NCBI GenBank assembly: GCA_020443345.1
Contig: JAGRIH010000042.1
Location: forward strand, 38,891 to 71,855
Direction: 5' to 3'
Origin: Halioglobus sp.
Lineage (GTDB): Bacteria; Pseudomonadota; Gammaproteobacteria; Pseudomonadales; Halieaceae
Length of the DNA: 32,965 bases
Made by a program: the position numbers and the translations under genes. Positions 1 to 8,284 of this stretch are shown here, one piece after another (the stretch's first letter is position 1; each line of letters opens with the position of its first letter). Below the pieces are notes generated by a model. That model made no database searches, was not told where the DNA came from, and saw only the letters and a list, made by a program, of their open reading frames with translations.

Positions 1-1487
<1,487 letters not shown>

Positions 1488-1700
1488 CGATCCTTCTCGT
1501 GCGTTGTCGGTTGCGCGTCGTGCGTGGCCCACCGGCTTCGGTGCGCGTTGCCGTCATTGTAGGTCACAGCGGGCGCGGCACCGAATACAAACCGTGACGC
1601 GGTTCGCAAAGCAGCCAAAAACACCTGCTGTATACCCCTGGCACGCCCGCCCGGGGGCACGTTTGCCTGGCGTCGGGGCCGGCAGCTCGCTGCAACGCGC
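1488..1700. other. Non-coding gap between the small gene and the atypical PilZ gene
   Basis: No convincing gene is seen here. On the minus strand a TACAAT hexamer (plus-strand 1556-1561) could be the -10 of a sigma-70 promoter for the gene starting at 1487, but the hexamer 17 nt upstream (TCGGTG) is a poor -35. The stretch just after the PilZ stop is very GC-rich, with CCCGGG-centred self-complementarity near 1650, and could end transcription of the fliD block. There is no clean U-tract terminator. Confidence 0.3.
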
Positions 1701-2270
1701 TCAACTGCCCGACTGGATGGATTTGCGGTAGGCGACTTCGCGGCGGTGGTGGCGGAAGATGAGTTTGTCCAACCAGGCCTGGGCCGAACCGCACAGGCCC
1801 AGATAGCGCACCCGTGCGCGGCCCGCGGCGCACTCCTGTGCGGTGCTGGTAACGGTGCCGTAGAAGCACAGCGGCTTGGGCGTGCCGCGCTGGATGTAAA
1901 CCTGGAGAAAGACCGTCGCACCGGGTTGCGGCACATGGTCGCCGCGCCACTCGATGTCGCTCGATGACAGGGTCACCCGGGTGATCTGCGGTATCTCCAA
2001 CTGGGCGTAGATCAGCTGGCTCACCAGGTCCAGCAGCAGGTTGAGCTTGGCGTCCAGGCGGGCCATCTCCTGCGAAATGTCCGGCGCATCGTCCGATACG
2101 TCCCTGGCGAACTCGCCGATAGCCGTCACCGCGCGCAGAAAAGCCTCGTTGGATTCGTTGACCAGCGCCAGGTGGTTTTCATCCAGCGCGTGATCCACCA
2201 GTTTCCAGGCGAGCGAGATATTGTCGGTGAACGACAAGCCGGCTGCACTGGGTTCGCGTTCTTCAGTCAT
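1701..2270 (-). CDS. Atypical PilZ-domain protein at the end of the fliD-fliS-fliT block
   Basis: This is a 189-residue cytoplasmic protein. Residues about 1-90 are predicted helical, with a leucine-rich stretch ARLDAKLNLLLDLVSQL suited to a coiled coil. Residues about 95-175 form a beta-rich module (TRVTLSSSDIEWRG, GATVFLQVYIQ, FYGTVTST), and a basic tail (FRHHRREVAYRK) ends the protein. The order, 'LS..(G)I' pattern and length match the helical-N-terminus PilZ proteins typified by the tetrameric Xanthomonas tPilZ protein. The canonical PilZ signatures RxxxR and [D/N]xSxxG are not intact: the second reads TLSSSD. It may therefore oligomerise or bind a partner instead of binding c-di-GMP directly. 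It starts 27 nt after fliT and is probably co-transcribed. No strong Shine-Dalgarno is seen. Confidence 0.7.
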   Translation of the reverse strand: MTEEREPSAAGLSFTDNISLAWKLVDHALDENHLALVNESNEAFLRAVTAIGEFARDVSDDAPDISQEMARLDAKLNLLLDLVSQLIYAQLEIPQITRVTLSSSDIEWRGDHVPQPGATVFLQVYIQRGTPKPLCFYGTVTSTAQECAAGRARVRYLGLCGSAQAWLDKLIFRHHRREVAYRKSIQSGS

Positions 2271-2297
2271 GTGTACTGCGCTTCGTATCGCTCGGAG

Positions 2298-2687
2298 TTA
2301 CCGCGTGACCTGTACCGCGCTGTAACTGCTCACGGCGTCCCGGTTGCGGGACAACTGGATGCCGGACTCCATCACCTCGGACCTGGCGCTATGCAGCCGC
2401 GCCATCAGTTCCTCGTTGAGGCTGAGCAGCGCGGCCAGGGCTTCGGCGATCAGGGACGAGTCGGCAATGGCCACGGATGCCGAAAAACAGGCCGCCAGAT
2501 CGTCGCGGCGCCGGCGCTCCAGGTCCGCCACCCGCTCCCAGTCTCCGCCCTCGGCGCAGGCCAGCATCTGCTGCGTCGTGGTCAGCACCCCGGCCAGGCG
2601 CTGGCACTGCTGCACCTGCCGGTCCACGGCACTCCCCTCGACCCCGTTCGTTGCAACGGATTGGATCGCCGGCGCGCTGCCAGTCAT
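2298..2687 (-). CDS. fliT: FliT-like flagellar export chaperone
   Basis: This is a small (129 aa), almost wholly helical cytoplasmic protein. FliT proteins chaperone the cap protein FliD to the export apparatus. The call rests on size, helical content with heptad-like leucines (SLIAEALAALLSLNEELMARLHSA), and position directly after fliS. FliT sequences are weakly conserved, so the identification is mainly positional. The start is the ATG at 2687, which shares one base with the fliS stop (TAATG) and has GAGGGG upstream, a typical coupling arrangement. An upstream in-frame start at 2723 would intrude into fliS and is rejected. N-terminal residues 1-25 are low in structure. Confidence 0.7.
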   Translation of the reverse strand: MTGSAPAIQSVATNGVEGSAVDRQVQQCQRLAGVLTTTQQMLACAEGGDWERVADLERRRRDDLAACFSASVAIADSSLIAEALAALLSLNEELMARLHSARSEVMESGIQLSRNRDAVSSYSAVQVTR

Positions 2688-3079
2688 TACACACCCCTCA
2701 CGTCGGCGGGTATGGCCACCCAACCGGCCTTGATTTCCCTCAGCAGGGAGCTGGCCTCATCCAGCAGCGCGGTGTTGGCGGTGGCGTTCGCCTCCACCAG
2801 GCGGCCCTCGATATAGTCGTACAGCATACCAAGGTTGACAGAAATTTCCCCGCCCTTGTCGTAGTCCAGGCTGGCGCGCATGCTGTCGATGATGGCGATG
2901 GCGCCGCCCAGCAATTCGCCCTTGCGGGCCATTTCACTGCGCTGTATCGCGCCCCGGGCGGAGGCCACCCGGTCCAGCGCGCCGTCGAGCAGCATGGTGA
3001 TCATCTGGTGGGGAGTGGCGTCGGTCAGCCCGCTCTGCACGCCCACGGATTTGTACTGGTTGAGTGCCGCATGGTTCAT
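2687..3079 (-). CDS. fliS: Flagellin export chaperone FliS
   Basis: FliS binds the disordered C-terminus of flagellin in the cytoplasm and keeps it unpolymerised until export. The 130-residue protein begins with the family's typical MNHAALNQYKSVGVQSG. It continues with TPHQMITMLLDGALDRVASARGAI, the diagnostic 'P..LI..LydgAl..l..A' helix, and then a four-helix-bundle pattern with IDSMRASLDYDKGGEISVNL and the LYDYIEGRLVEAN helix. It lies between fliD (18 nt upstream) and fliT (1-nt overlap), the common fliD-fliS-fliT order. GGAGTAAACACACC supplies a Shine-Dalgarno before the ATG. Length and motifs are normal for the family. Confidence 0.96.
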   Translation of the reverse strand: MNHAALNQYKSVGVQSGLTDATPHQMITMLLDGALDRVASARGAIQRSEMARKGELLGGAIAIIDSMRASLDYDKGGEISVNLGMLYDYIEGRLVEANATANTALLDEASSLLREIKAGWVAIPADVRGV

Positions 3080-3097
3080 GGTGTGTTTACTCCTGGG

Positions 3098-5140
3098 TTA
3101 ATTCTTGCCTTTGAGCAGGGTGCCGGCTTCGGGCAGCGAGGCCAGTTGCTGGGTCAGGAAGGTGCTGGTGTTCTGCAACTGGGACAGCAGGCCGTCCAGT
3201 GCGGTGAACTGGGCGCGGTAGCGCGCTTCCACGGCGACCAGGCGCCGCTCCAGCGCCTCGCGCCGGTCTGCGATGTCGTCGATGCGACCCTGGATGCTGT
3301 CGGTGCGCGCATCGAGCATGCCGTCGGATTCCAGGAAGCCATCGATCATGGCGTTGAGCGCAAAGGCGATACCGCGCGAAAAAGCGACGCTGCCGCGGCT
3401 GCCCGTGGCGCCGCCGCCGACCAGTAGCTGCAGTCCCTCCGCCGGCGTGCCGGCAGCGCCCGTGAGCAGTTGCCCGGCACCGGTGGCGGCCGCGCCGCCA
3501 ATCGTGCCCGCTACATCCTGCCCCGCAGTGCCGCTGCCGACGGCCAGGCCCAGGGCGGCGGTGGTATTGGTGTCCACCGCGGTGATTTCAATCTGTGACG
3601 ACAAGCCGTACGCGCCGGAGGTCAGGATAAACTGGCCGCCCGTGAAGGCGACCGAAACCGTATTGCCACCCGCGCTCAGTACGCTTTCGCCGTTGATCCG
3701 GGCCTGCAGCTCGGCGGCCAGTTCGGCGCCGCTGGCGTAACTGCCCTGGGTCAGGGCGATGCTGTTGCTGGTCACGCCGTTCACGCGGATGGTGAAGTTG
3801 TCGTTGTCGGCATCGATGGTCTGCGGAAAGCCCACCGCCGCGCCCGTCAGTTGCCCGCGGGTGGCCAGCTGGGTGATATCGACGGCGTGGCTGGCCACGG
3901 CAGTGGCGTCGGTGGAGGCCACGAAGTCGATACCGCCATCGGTGGGAAAACCCGCCGCGGCGAACATGCCCGCCAGATCGTCGAAATGCTCCGCCAGCAC
4001 CTCGTCCAGCTTCGCGCTGTCCACCGCCAGGGTGCCGTCGAGCTGGCTGGTAATGCCCATTTCAGCCAAAGACTGGACCGGGCCGTTGAAGCCATCCACC
4101 GCGTTGACCACGCTGCGGCGCAGCTGGCTGGCGATGGAGCGCGCGGAAAAATCCCCCTGCAGGGGGCCGGCGCTGCCGGTGTCCGCGTTGTAGGCGCTCA
4201 ACTTGTCGATATTGCCGACCAGGTCGTTGTAGGCGCTGACAAAATCGGTGATCAGCTCTCTGGCCCCCGCGCGGTCCTCGGTGACAGCGACGGTCACCGG
4301 CGCGGTACCGGTCAGGTCGTGCAGGGTGAAATCGATGCCGTCGATCACGTCCTCGACGCGGTTGTCACTGCTGCTGATGGTCAGGCCATTGACTGAAAAT
4401 ATCGCGTCTTTGGCCGCCACGGTCTGGCTCAGGTTGGTGGCGTTGCTGTTGAAGGCCAGCGCCGACAGGCCCGCGGCATCGGTGTCGTTGGCATCGCCGG
4501 CGTCGCTGACGGCGATTTCCAGGCTGTTGGCCTGCCCGCTGTGCTGTGAGCTGAGCAGCAGCCGGTAGCCCGAGCCGTCGTTGACGATCACTGCCGCGAC
4601 GCCGATATCCGCGTCGTTGATGGCATCGCGCACCCCGGCCAGGGTGTTGTTGCCGGCGCCGATGGCGATGGTGGCGACGCCGCGCTCGGGGTTGACGGTA
4701 AACTGGTTGTAGCTTTCCGGGCCCGGGTCGGGCGGGGTGTAATCGGTGGTGCCGAAGCGGATGGTCAGGCTGCCGGTGCCCACCACGTCGTCCACCGAGG
4801 TGTAGCTGCCGCTGGCCAGTGAATGCGCCTCGGCCAGTTGCGCTACCTCGATGGCATAGCTGGAGGCGGCCACCTGGCCGCTGGTGCTGACGCTGACGAC
4901 GTCCTCGTCGCTGGAGGTGGCGCTGCGCTGGCCGAAGGACGACAACCGGGTGAGGCTGGACAGGCTGCCCTGGAAGTTGGACAGGGAACTCTTGAACAGG
5001 CCAAAGCCGGACAACTCGGAGGTCAGCGCCGTCTGCTGGCGGTTCAGCCGGGTTTCCGTCGGCGTGCGTTCGGCGGCCACCAACTGGCTGACCAGTGATT
5101 CGATGTCGAGACCGGATCCGATCCCTGTGGCCGTTATCAT
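3098..5140 (-). CDS. fliD: Filament cap protein FliD (HAP2), long form
   Basis: FliD forms the oligomeric cap at the filament tip that directs flagellin insertion. I set the start at the ATG at 5140, giving 680 aa beginning MITATGIGSGLDIESLVSQL, the classic FliD N-terminus. GGAG lies 6 nt upstream, and the frame's extension to 5251 runs through a sigma-54 promoter. The N-terminal domain covers residues about 1-110, with a coiled-coil-prone LNRQQTALTSELSGFGLFKSS. A flagellin hook-IN-like stretch (NNTLAGVRDAINDADIGV) lies near 150-200, and the C-terminal helical domain (residues about 590-680) ends in ALDGLLSQLQNTSTFLTQQL. At 680 aa it is some 200 residues longer than Pseudomonas aeruginosa FliD, mostly through surface domains in the middle. 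Residues about 390-560 contain repeated beta-rich modules. Confidence 0.96.
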   Translation of the reverse strand: MITATGIGSGLDIESLVSQLVAAERTPTETRLNRQQTALTSELSGFGLFKSSLSNFQGSLSSLTRLSSFGQRSATSSDEDVVSVSTSGQVAASSYAIEVAQLAEAHSLASGSYTSVDDVVGTGSLTIRFGTTDYTPPDPGPESYNQFTVNPERGVATIAIGAGNNTLAGVRDAINDADIGVAAVIVNDGSGYRLLLSSQHSGQANSLEIAVSDAGDANDTDAAGLSALAFNSNATNLSQTVAAKDAIFSVNGLTISSSDNRVEDVIDGIDFTLHDLTGTAPVTVAVTEDRAGARELITDFVSAYNDLVGNIDKLSAYNADTGSAGPLQGDFSARSIASQLRRSVVNAVDGFNGPVQSLAEMGITSQLDGTLAVDSAKLDEVLAEHFDDLAGMFAAAGFPTDGGIDFVASTDATAVASHAVDITQLATRGQLTGAAVGFPQTIDADNDNFTIRVNGVTSNSIALTQGSYASGAELAAELQARINGESVLSAGGNTVSVAFTGGQFILTSGAYGLSSQIEITAVDTNTTAALGLAVGSGTAGQDVAGTIGGAAATGAGQLLTGAAGTPAEGLQLLVGGGATGSRGSVAFSRGIAFALNAMIDGFLESDGMLDARTDSIQGRIDDIADRREALERRLVAVEARYRAQFTALDGLLSQLQNTSTFLTQQLASLPEAGTLLKGKN

Positions 5141-5213
5141 AGCTGTCTCCGGATAATTCCTGACTGCCGCTGGCACGGCAGACCCTTCAGGTCGTTTATG
5201 CTCACCCGAAAAA

Positions 5214-5229
5214 TGCAATTGTGGTGCCA
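5214..5229 (-). promoter_or_regulatory. Sigma-54 promoter for fliD-fliS-fliT
   Basis: On the minus strand the sequence TGGCACCACAATTGCA matches the sigma-54 consensus TGGCACGNNNNTTGCW at nearly every specified base, with exactly 10 nt between the invariant GG and GC. The predicted start is near 5203, leaving a leader of about 63 nt before the fliD ATG. It lies in the flaG-fliD gap, so fliD-fliS-fliT can be transcribed without flaG. Confidence 0.8.
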
Positions 5230-5260
5230 ACTCGCCGCTAAACCGCAACAATGCGTCGAA

Positions 5261-5653
5261 TTATTTCAATCCGTCGCTGTTGATCAGCAGCCCGGTCATC
5301 GGGTCCGGGCCGTTTTCGGCGATAAAGCGCGCCATTTGCACCGCCTCTTCCGAGGGAATCTGGCGGATGACGTCCCCGGTTTCGCGGTCCACCACGGTAA
5401 TCACGGTGCTGCCGACATTGTCGTCCACCTGGAACTGCAACTCCCGGGAAATGCTCTGGACGTAGTCGGCAATATCGCTGACCGCCGCCATCACCGCTTC
5501 ACGGCTGGCCGGCGCCTCCGACTGCTGCGGCGGAACTTTGCCGCCCGCGGGCACGTCTTGCCGCTCGTCGTCGTTTGCAACGGGAGCAAGCCGGGTAACG
5601 TTACCCGGCTTTGGCGCCACACTGACGATTGTACTGAGTTGTGATTCAGCCAT
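5261..5653 (-). CDS. flaG: FlaG family protein
   Basis: FlaG proteins are found beside flagellin genes and affect filament length; their mechanism is not settled. The 130-residue product has a disordered N-terminal half rich in Pro, Ala and charged residues. Its conserved C-terminal domain (about 60-130) holds SRELQFQVDDNVGSTVITVVDRETGDVIRQIPSEEAVQMARFI, the diagnostic 'L.F..d...g...V.v.D..TgEVIRQIP..e.l' pattern, seen here from SRELQFQVDD to DVIRQIPSEE. The ATG at 5653 is preceded closely by GAGAAG. It lies 82 nt after fliC and may share its transcript, while fliD has its own promoter downstream. A 24-nt perfect palindrome covers codons 15-22. Confidence 0.93.
   Translation of the reverse strand: MAESQLSTIVSVAPKPGNVTRLAPVANDDERQDVPAGGKVPPQQSEAPASREAVMAAVSDIADYVQSISRELQFQVDDNVGSTVITVVDRETGDVIRQIPSEEAVQMARFIAENGPDPMTGLLINSDGLK
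5588..5611. repeat. 24-nt perfect palindrome inside flaG
   Basis: Positions 5588-5611 equal their own reverse complement with no mismatch. The core arms are CCGGGT and ACCCGG around AACGTT. The palindrome spans exactly codons 15-22 of flaG (KPGNVTRL). In RNA it would fold to a 10-bp stem with a 4-nt loop, about 40 nt inside the coding region. Confidence 0.9.
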
Positions 5654-5687
5654 CTTCTCGATCGCTCACTGCTGTAGGCCGGACGTC

Positions 5688-5713
5688 GACCGGGTATGTA
5701 TGTGCACCCGGTC
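5688..5713. repeat. Inverted repeat (hairpin) between fliC and flaG
   Basis: The arms gaccgggt (5688-5695) and acccggtc (5706-5713) are exact reverse complements around a 10-nt spacer. No T-run follows in either direction, so a simple intrinsic terminator is unlikely. The arms share CCGGGT/ACCCGG with the palindrome inside flaG, centred 101 bp away. Confidence 0.75.
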
Positions 5714-5735
5714 AACGCCCCGCCAGTGCGCCGGC

Positions 5736-6893
5736 TTACTGTAACAGTGCCAGTACGTTCTGCGGTGCAGAGTTGGCCTGTGACAGCATCGCCGTGCCGG
5801 CCTGCTGCAGGATCTGCGCGCGGGTCAGGTTGGCGGTTTCCGCCGCGAAGTCCGCATCCATGATCCGCGAACGCGAGGCGGACAGGTTCTCCGACGCAGT
5901 CTGCACGTTGGTGACCACTGACTCGAAGCGGTTCTGGATCGCACCCAGGTTGGCGCGCGCGTCGTTGATTGTACCCAGGGCGCTGTCGATCAGCGATATC
6001 GCGGTCTGGGCACCGGCGTAGTTGCCGACGGTCAGGGTATCGATACCGGTGGCAGTTGTCACGGTTGTCAGGACGGCCGCGTTAGCCCAGCCTGCTTCCG
6101 TCGCGTCATTGGCGGTACCACCAATAGTAATGGCCGCTTCACTATTTAAAGATAGCTGGCCGGTTGCCGCATCGTATGAGGCGCCCACACCCGTCGCTTG
6201 CGAGACGTTGTTGATGGCGTTCACCAGTTGACCGGCGCGTTCTGCGGCGGTGCTTGCCCCGGCGATAGCGCCGACATCCTGGCCATTGATAGTCAGTCCA
6301 CCGGCGACAATTGCATTTGCAAAGCCAGTCAGGCCGGACGCCGCAACCGACAGCCCTGCGCTGGTATTTTGTGAAACTGAACCCATAGCAGCGGTATTGG
6401 CATCGACCGTCGAGCTTATCGTAATGGTCTCACCCGCATTGGCACCCACCTGGAACAGGGCGCCGCTGAAGCTGCCGTCCAGCAGTTGCACGCCGTTGAA
6501 CTGGGTCTGGTCCGCCACGCGGTCGATCTCGTTCAGCAGTTGCGTCACCTCGGTCTGCAGCGCAGCCCGGTCGGAGGCCGAGTTGGTGGCATTTGAAGAC
6601 TGCACCGCCAGTTCGCGGATACGCTGCAGGTTGTTGGTCACTTCCCCCAGGGCGCCCTCGGCGGTCTGCGCCAGTGAAATACCGTCGCTGGCGTTGCGCG
6701 CCGCCTGGTTGAGGCCGCGGATCTGCGTGGTAAAGCGCTGGGAGATCGCCAGCCCCGCCGCGTCGTCCTTGGCGCTGTTGATGCGCAGGCCGGATGACAG
6801 GCGCTGCAGGGAGGTGTTCAGTGAACTCTGCGAGCTGTTGAGGTTGCGCTGCGCGTTGAGCGAGGCGACGTTGGTGTTAATTGTCTGTGCCAT
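5736..6893 (-). CDS. fliC: Flagellin
   Basis: This is the filament subunit, exported by the flagellar type III system. The 385-aa product begins [19 protein letters not shown] and carries the D0/D1 N-terminal signature [22 protein letters not shown] (residues about 31-52). The C-terminal D1/D0 signature includes [20 protein letters not shown] and ends [14 protein letters not shown]. The middle (about 170-280) is a variable, Ala/Thr-rich exposed domain, somewhat less GC-rich than its neighbours. Both ends are intact, and this is the only flagellin gene in the window. AAGGAA precedes the ATG. A sigma-28 promoter lies about 110 nt upstream, so late, FliA-dependent expression checked by FlgM is expected. 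Confidence 0.98.
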   Translation of the reverse strand: MAQTINTNVASLNAQRNLNSSQSSLNTSLQRLSSGLRINSAKDDAAGLAISQRFTTQIRGLNQAARNASDGISLAQTAEGALGEVTNNLQRIRELAVQSSNATNSASDRAALQTEVTQLLNEIDRVADQTQFNGVQLLDGSFSGALFQVGANAGETITISSTVDANTAAMGSVSQNTSAGLSVAASGLTGFANAIVAGGLTINGQDVGAIAGASTAAERAGQLVNAINNVSQATGVGASYDAATGQLSLNSEAAITIGGTANDATEAGWANAAVLTTVTTATGIDTLTVGNYAGAQTAISLIDSALGTINDARANLGAIQNRFESVVTNVQTASENLSASRSRIMDADFAAETANLTRAQILQQAGTAMLSQANSAPQNVLALLQ

Positions 6894-7321
6894 GGTTTAT
6901 TCCTTTTCAACTGGTTCCGCTTGTCCCCTGGCCTGTGCCGGTGCGGAAATATTGTCGGGTTTCACTTCCGTTGCGAGGACCCATTTGTCCCTCGACACCT
7001 GAAATAGCGGCAGCGCGGGCGGGTCCTTTAGGCAAAAACGGCAATTTTTTGCCAACTTGCGGCCAATTTTTATAAGGTGTTGAATTTAAAGCAAATAAAT
7101 TTGATTTCAGGGGAGGGATAGACACTGCCAGCGCGCGGGAAAAAGGGAACAATCCCAAGCAAAGGGGCCAATTCCAAAAAAGGGAATAGTCCCCATAATC
7201 CGTCTCCCTGGTTCTCGGGGGGAGGACAGGCCGCTGGATTGCCTATAAAATAGACACCACGCACAGCGGTCCCGCCCACGGGAGGATCGACGCACGACCA
7301 GCCGGCAAGGAATGGACACCC
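6894..7321. other. Divergent intergenic region between fliC and the GAF-GGDEF gene
   Basis: This 428-nt stretch has no convincing gene. Besides the fliC sigma-28 site it contains an AT-rich island at about 7040-7110. Three consecutive short imperfect inverted repeats of the type (A)n-GGG-N-CCC start at 7141, 7161 and 7176. A CTCCC...GGGAG hairpin lies at 7204-7224. For the plus-strand gene at 7322, TATAAAAT (7244-7251) could be a -10 without a recognisable -35. Overlapping it, AGGCCGCTGGATTGCC (7228-7243) has sigma-54 spacing but a poor -24 element. Confidence 0.5.
7004..7030 (-). promoter_or_regulatory. Sigma-28 (FliA) promoter for fliC
   Basis: On the minus strand, TAAA (7030-7027) is followed by exactly 15 nt and then GCCGCTAT (7011-7004). 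This compares well with the FliA consensus TAAA-N15-GCCGATAA, matching 4 of 4 and 6 of 8 bases. The predicted transcript begins near 6997 with a leader of about 100 nt before fliC. Confidence 0.75.
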
Positions 7322-8284
7322 GTGATAGAACCCGAGATCCCCGACTGCGAAGCCACCCGTCTGGACACCCTGGTGGGTTTGAATATCCTGGACACGCCCG
7401 CCGAGGAGCGTTTCGACCGGCTGACACGGGTGTCCAGGCACCTGTTCGGCACCTCGATGGCCATGGTGAGCCTGGTGGATCGCGACCGGCAGTGGTTCAA
7501 GTCCTGCATCGGGGTGACGGTGAGGGAGACGCCGCGCGCCATTTCATTTTGCGGCCACGCCATCCTGAATGACGAGGTGATGGTGGTCCCGGACGCCCTG
7601 AAAGACGCGCGTTTTGTCGATAACCCGCTGGTCTGCGGGGAACCCAACGTCCGCTTTTACATCGGCTGTCCGATCCGCGCCACCAATGGCATGAGAATTG
7701 GCGTGCTGTGCCTGGTGGATACGTCTCCGCGCAGTGGGGTTAGCGCGCAGGAGATCGAAGCGTTGCGCGACCTCGCCCTGCTGGTGGAGCGCGAAATAGC
7801 CCTCGTGCACATGGCCACGGAAGATGAGTTGACCGGATTGAGCAACCGTCGCGGTTTTGCCCTGCACGCGGAGAAGTGCCTGAACGTGTGTCGCCGCCGG
7901 GATTTGCCGGCGTCCCTGGTTTTTGTGGATATCAACAAGTTCAAGCAGATCAACGATACCCACGGCCACGCCGAGGGCGACCGGGCGCTGGTCGATTTCG
8001 CCGACGGCATGAGAACGGCGTTCAGGACATCAGACCACACGGTGCGCCTGGGCGGTGATGAATTTGCCGCACTGCTGGTCGACTCCAACCGCGAAGTGGC
8101 CATGGATGCGGTAAAGCGCCTGAGCGAGGTGGTCAATCGGCCCAGCCGCGCCGGCGAGCGCGACTACGATATCCACTTCTCCTACGGCGTGGTGGAGTAC
8201 GATCCCCAGCGCCACATCTCGGTGCAGGCCCTGCTGGCGGAGGGCGACACCCTGATGTACCTGCACAAGGCGGCGTATGACTGA
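7322..8284 (+). CDS. GAF-GGDEF diguanylate cyclase
   Basis: This protein is predicted to make c-di-GMP from two GTP in the cytoplasm. It is 320 aa with no membrane segment. A GAF sensor domain covers residues about 20-165, with the typical FGTSMAMVSLVDRDRQWFKS, ISFCGHAI and IGVLCLVDTSPR segments. The GGDEF domain (about 168-318) begins DELTGLSNRRGF, continues DINKFKQINDTHGHAEGD, and has an intact GGDEF at 244-248. An I-site RTSD lies at 235-238, exactly 5 residues earlier, so product inhibition is likely. The start is the GTG at 7322, with AAGGA upstream; no ATG in this frame fits. It diverges from fliC and overlaps the next gene by 8 nt. The GAF ligand cannot be read from sequence. Confidence 0.93.
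   Translation: MIEPEIPDCEATRLDTLVGLNILDTPAEERFDRLTRVSRHLFGTSMAMVSLVDRDRQWFKSCIGVTVRETPRAISFCGHAILNDEVMVVPDALKDARFVDNPLVCGEPNVRFYIGCPIRATNGMRIGVLCLVDTSPRSGVSAQEIEALRDLALLVEREIALVHMATEDELTGLSNRRGFALHAEKCLNVCRRRDLPASLVFVDINKFKQINDTHGHAEGDRALVDFADGMRTAFRTSDHTVRLGGDEFAALLVDSNREVAMDAVKRLSEVVNRPSRAGERDYDIHFSYGVVEYDPQRHISVQALLAEGDTLMYLHKAAYD

Noticed and set aside
7031-7066. Sigma-54-like sequences upstream of fliC on the minus strand (TTGGCCGCAAGTTGGCA and TTGGCAAAAAATTGCC)
   Set aside because: The first has the right GG/GC spacing but poor -24 and -12 elements; the second looks good but its spacing is one base short. A well-spaced sigma-28 site lies just downstream and better fits a flagellin gene.
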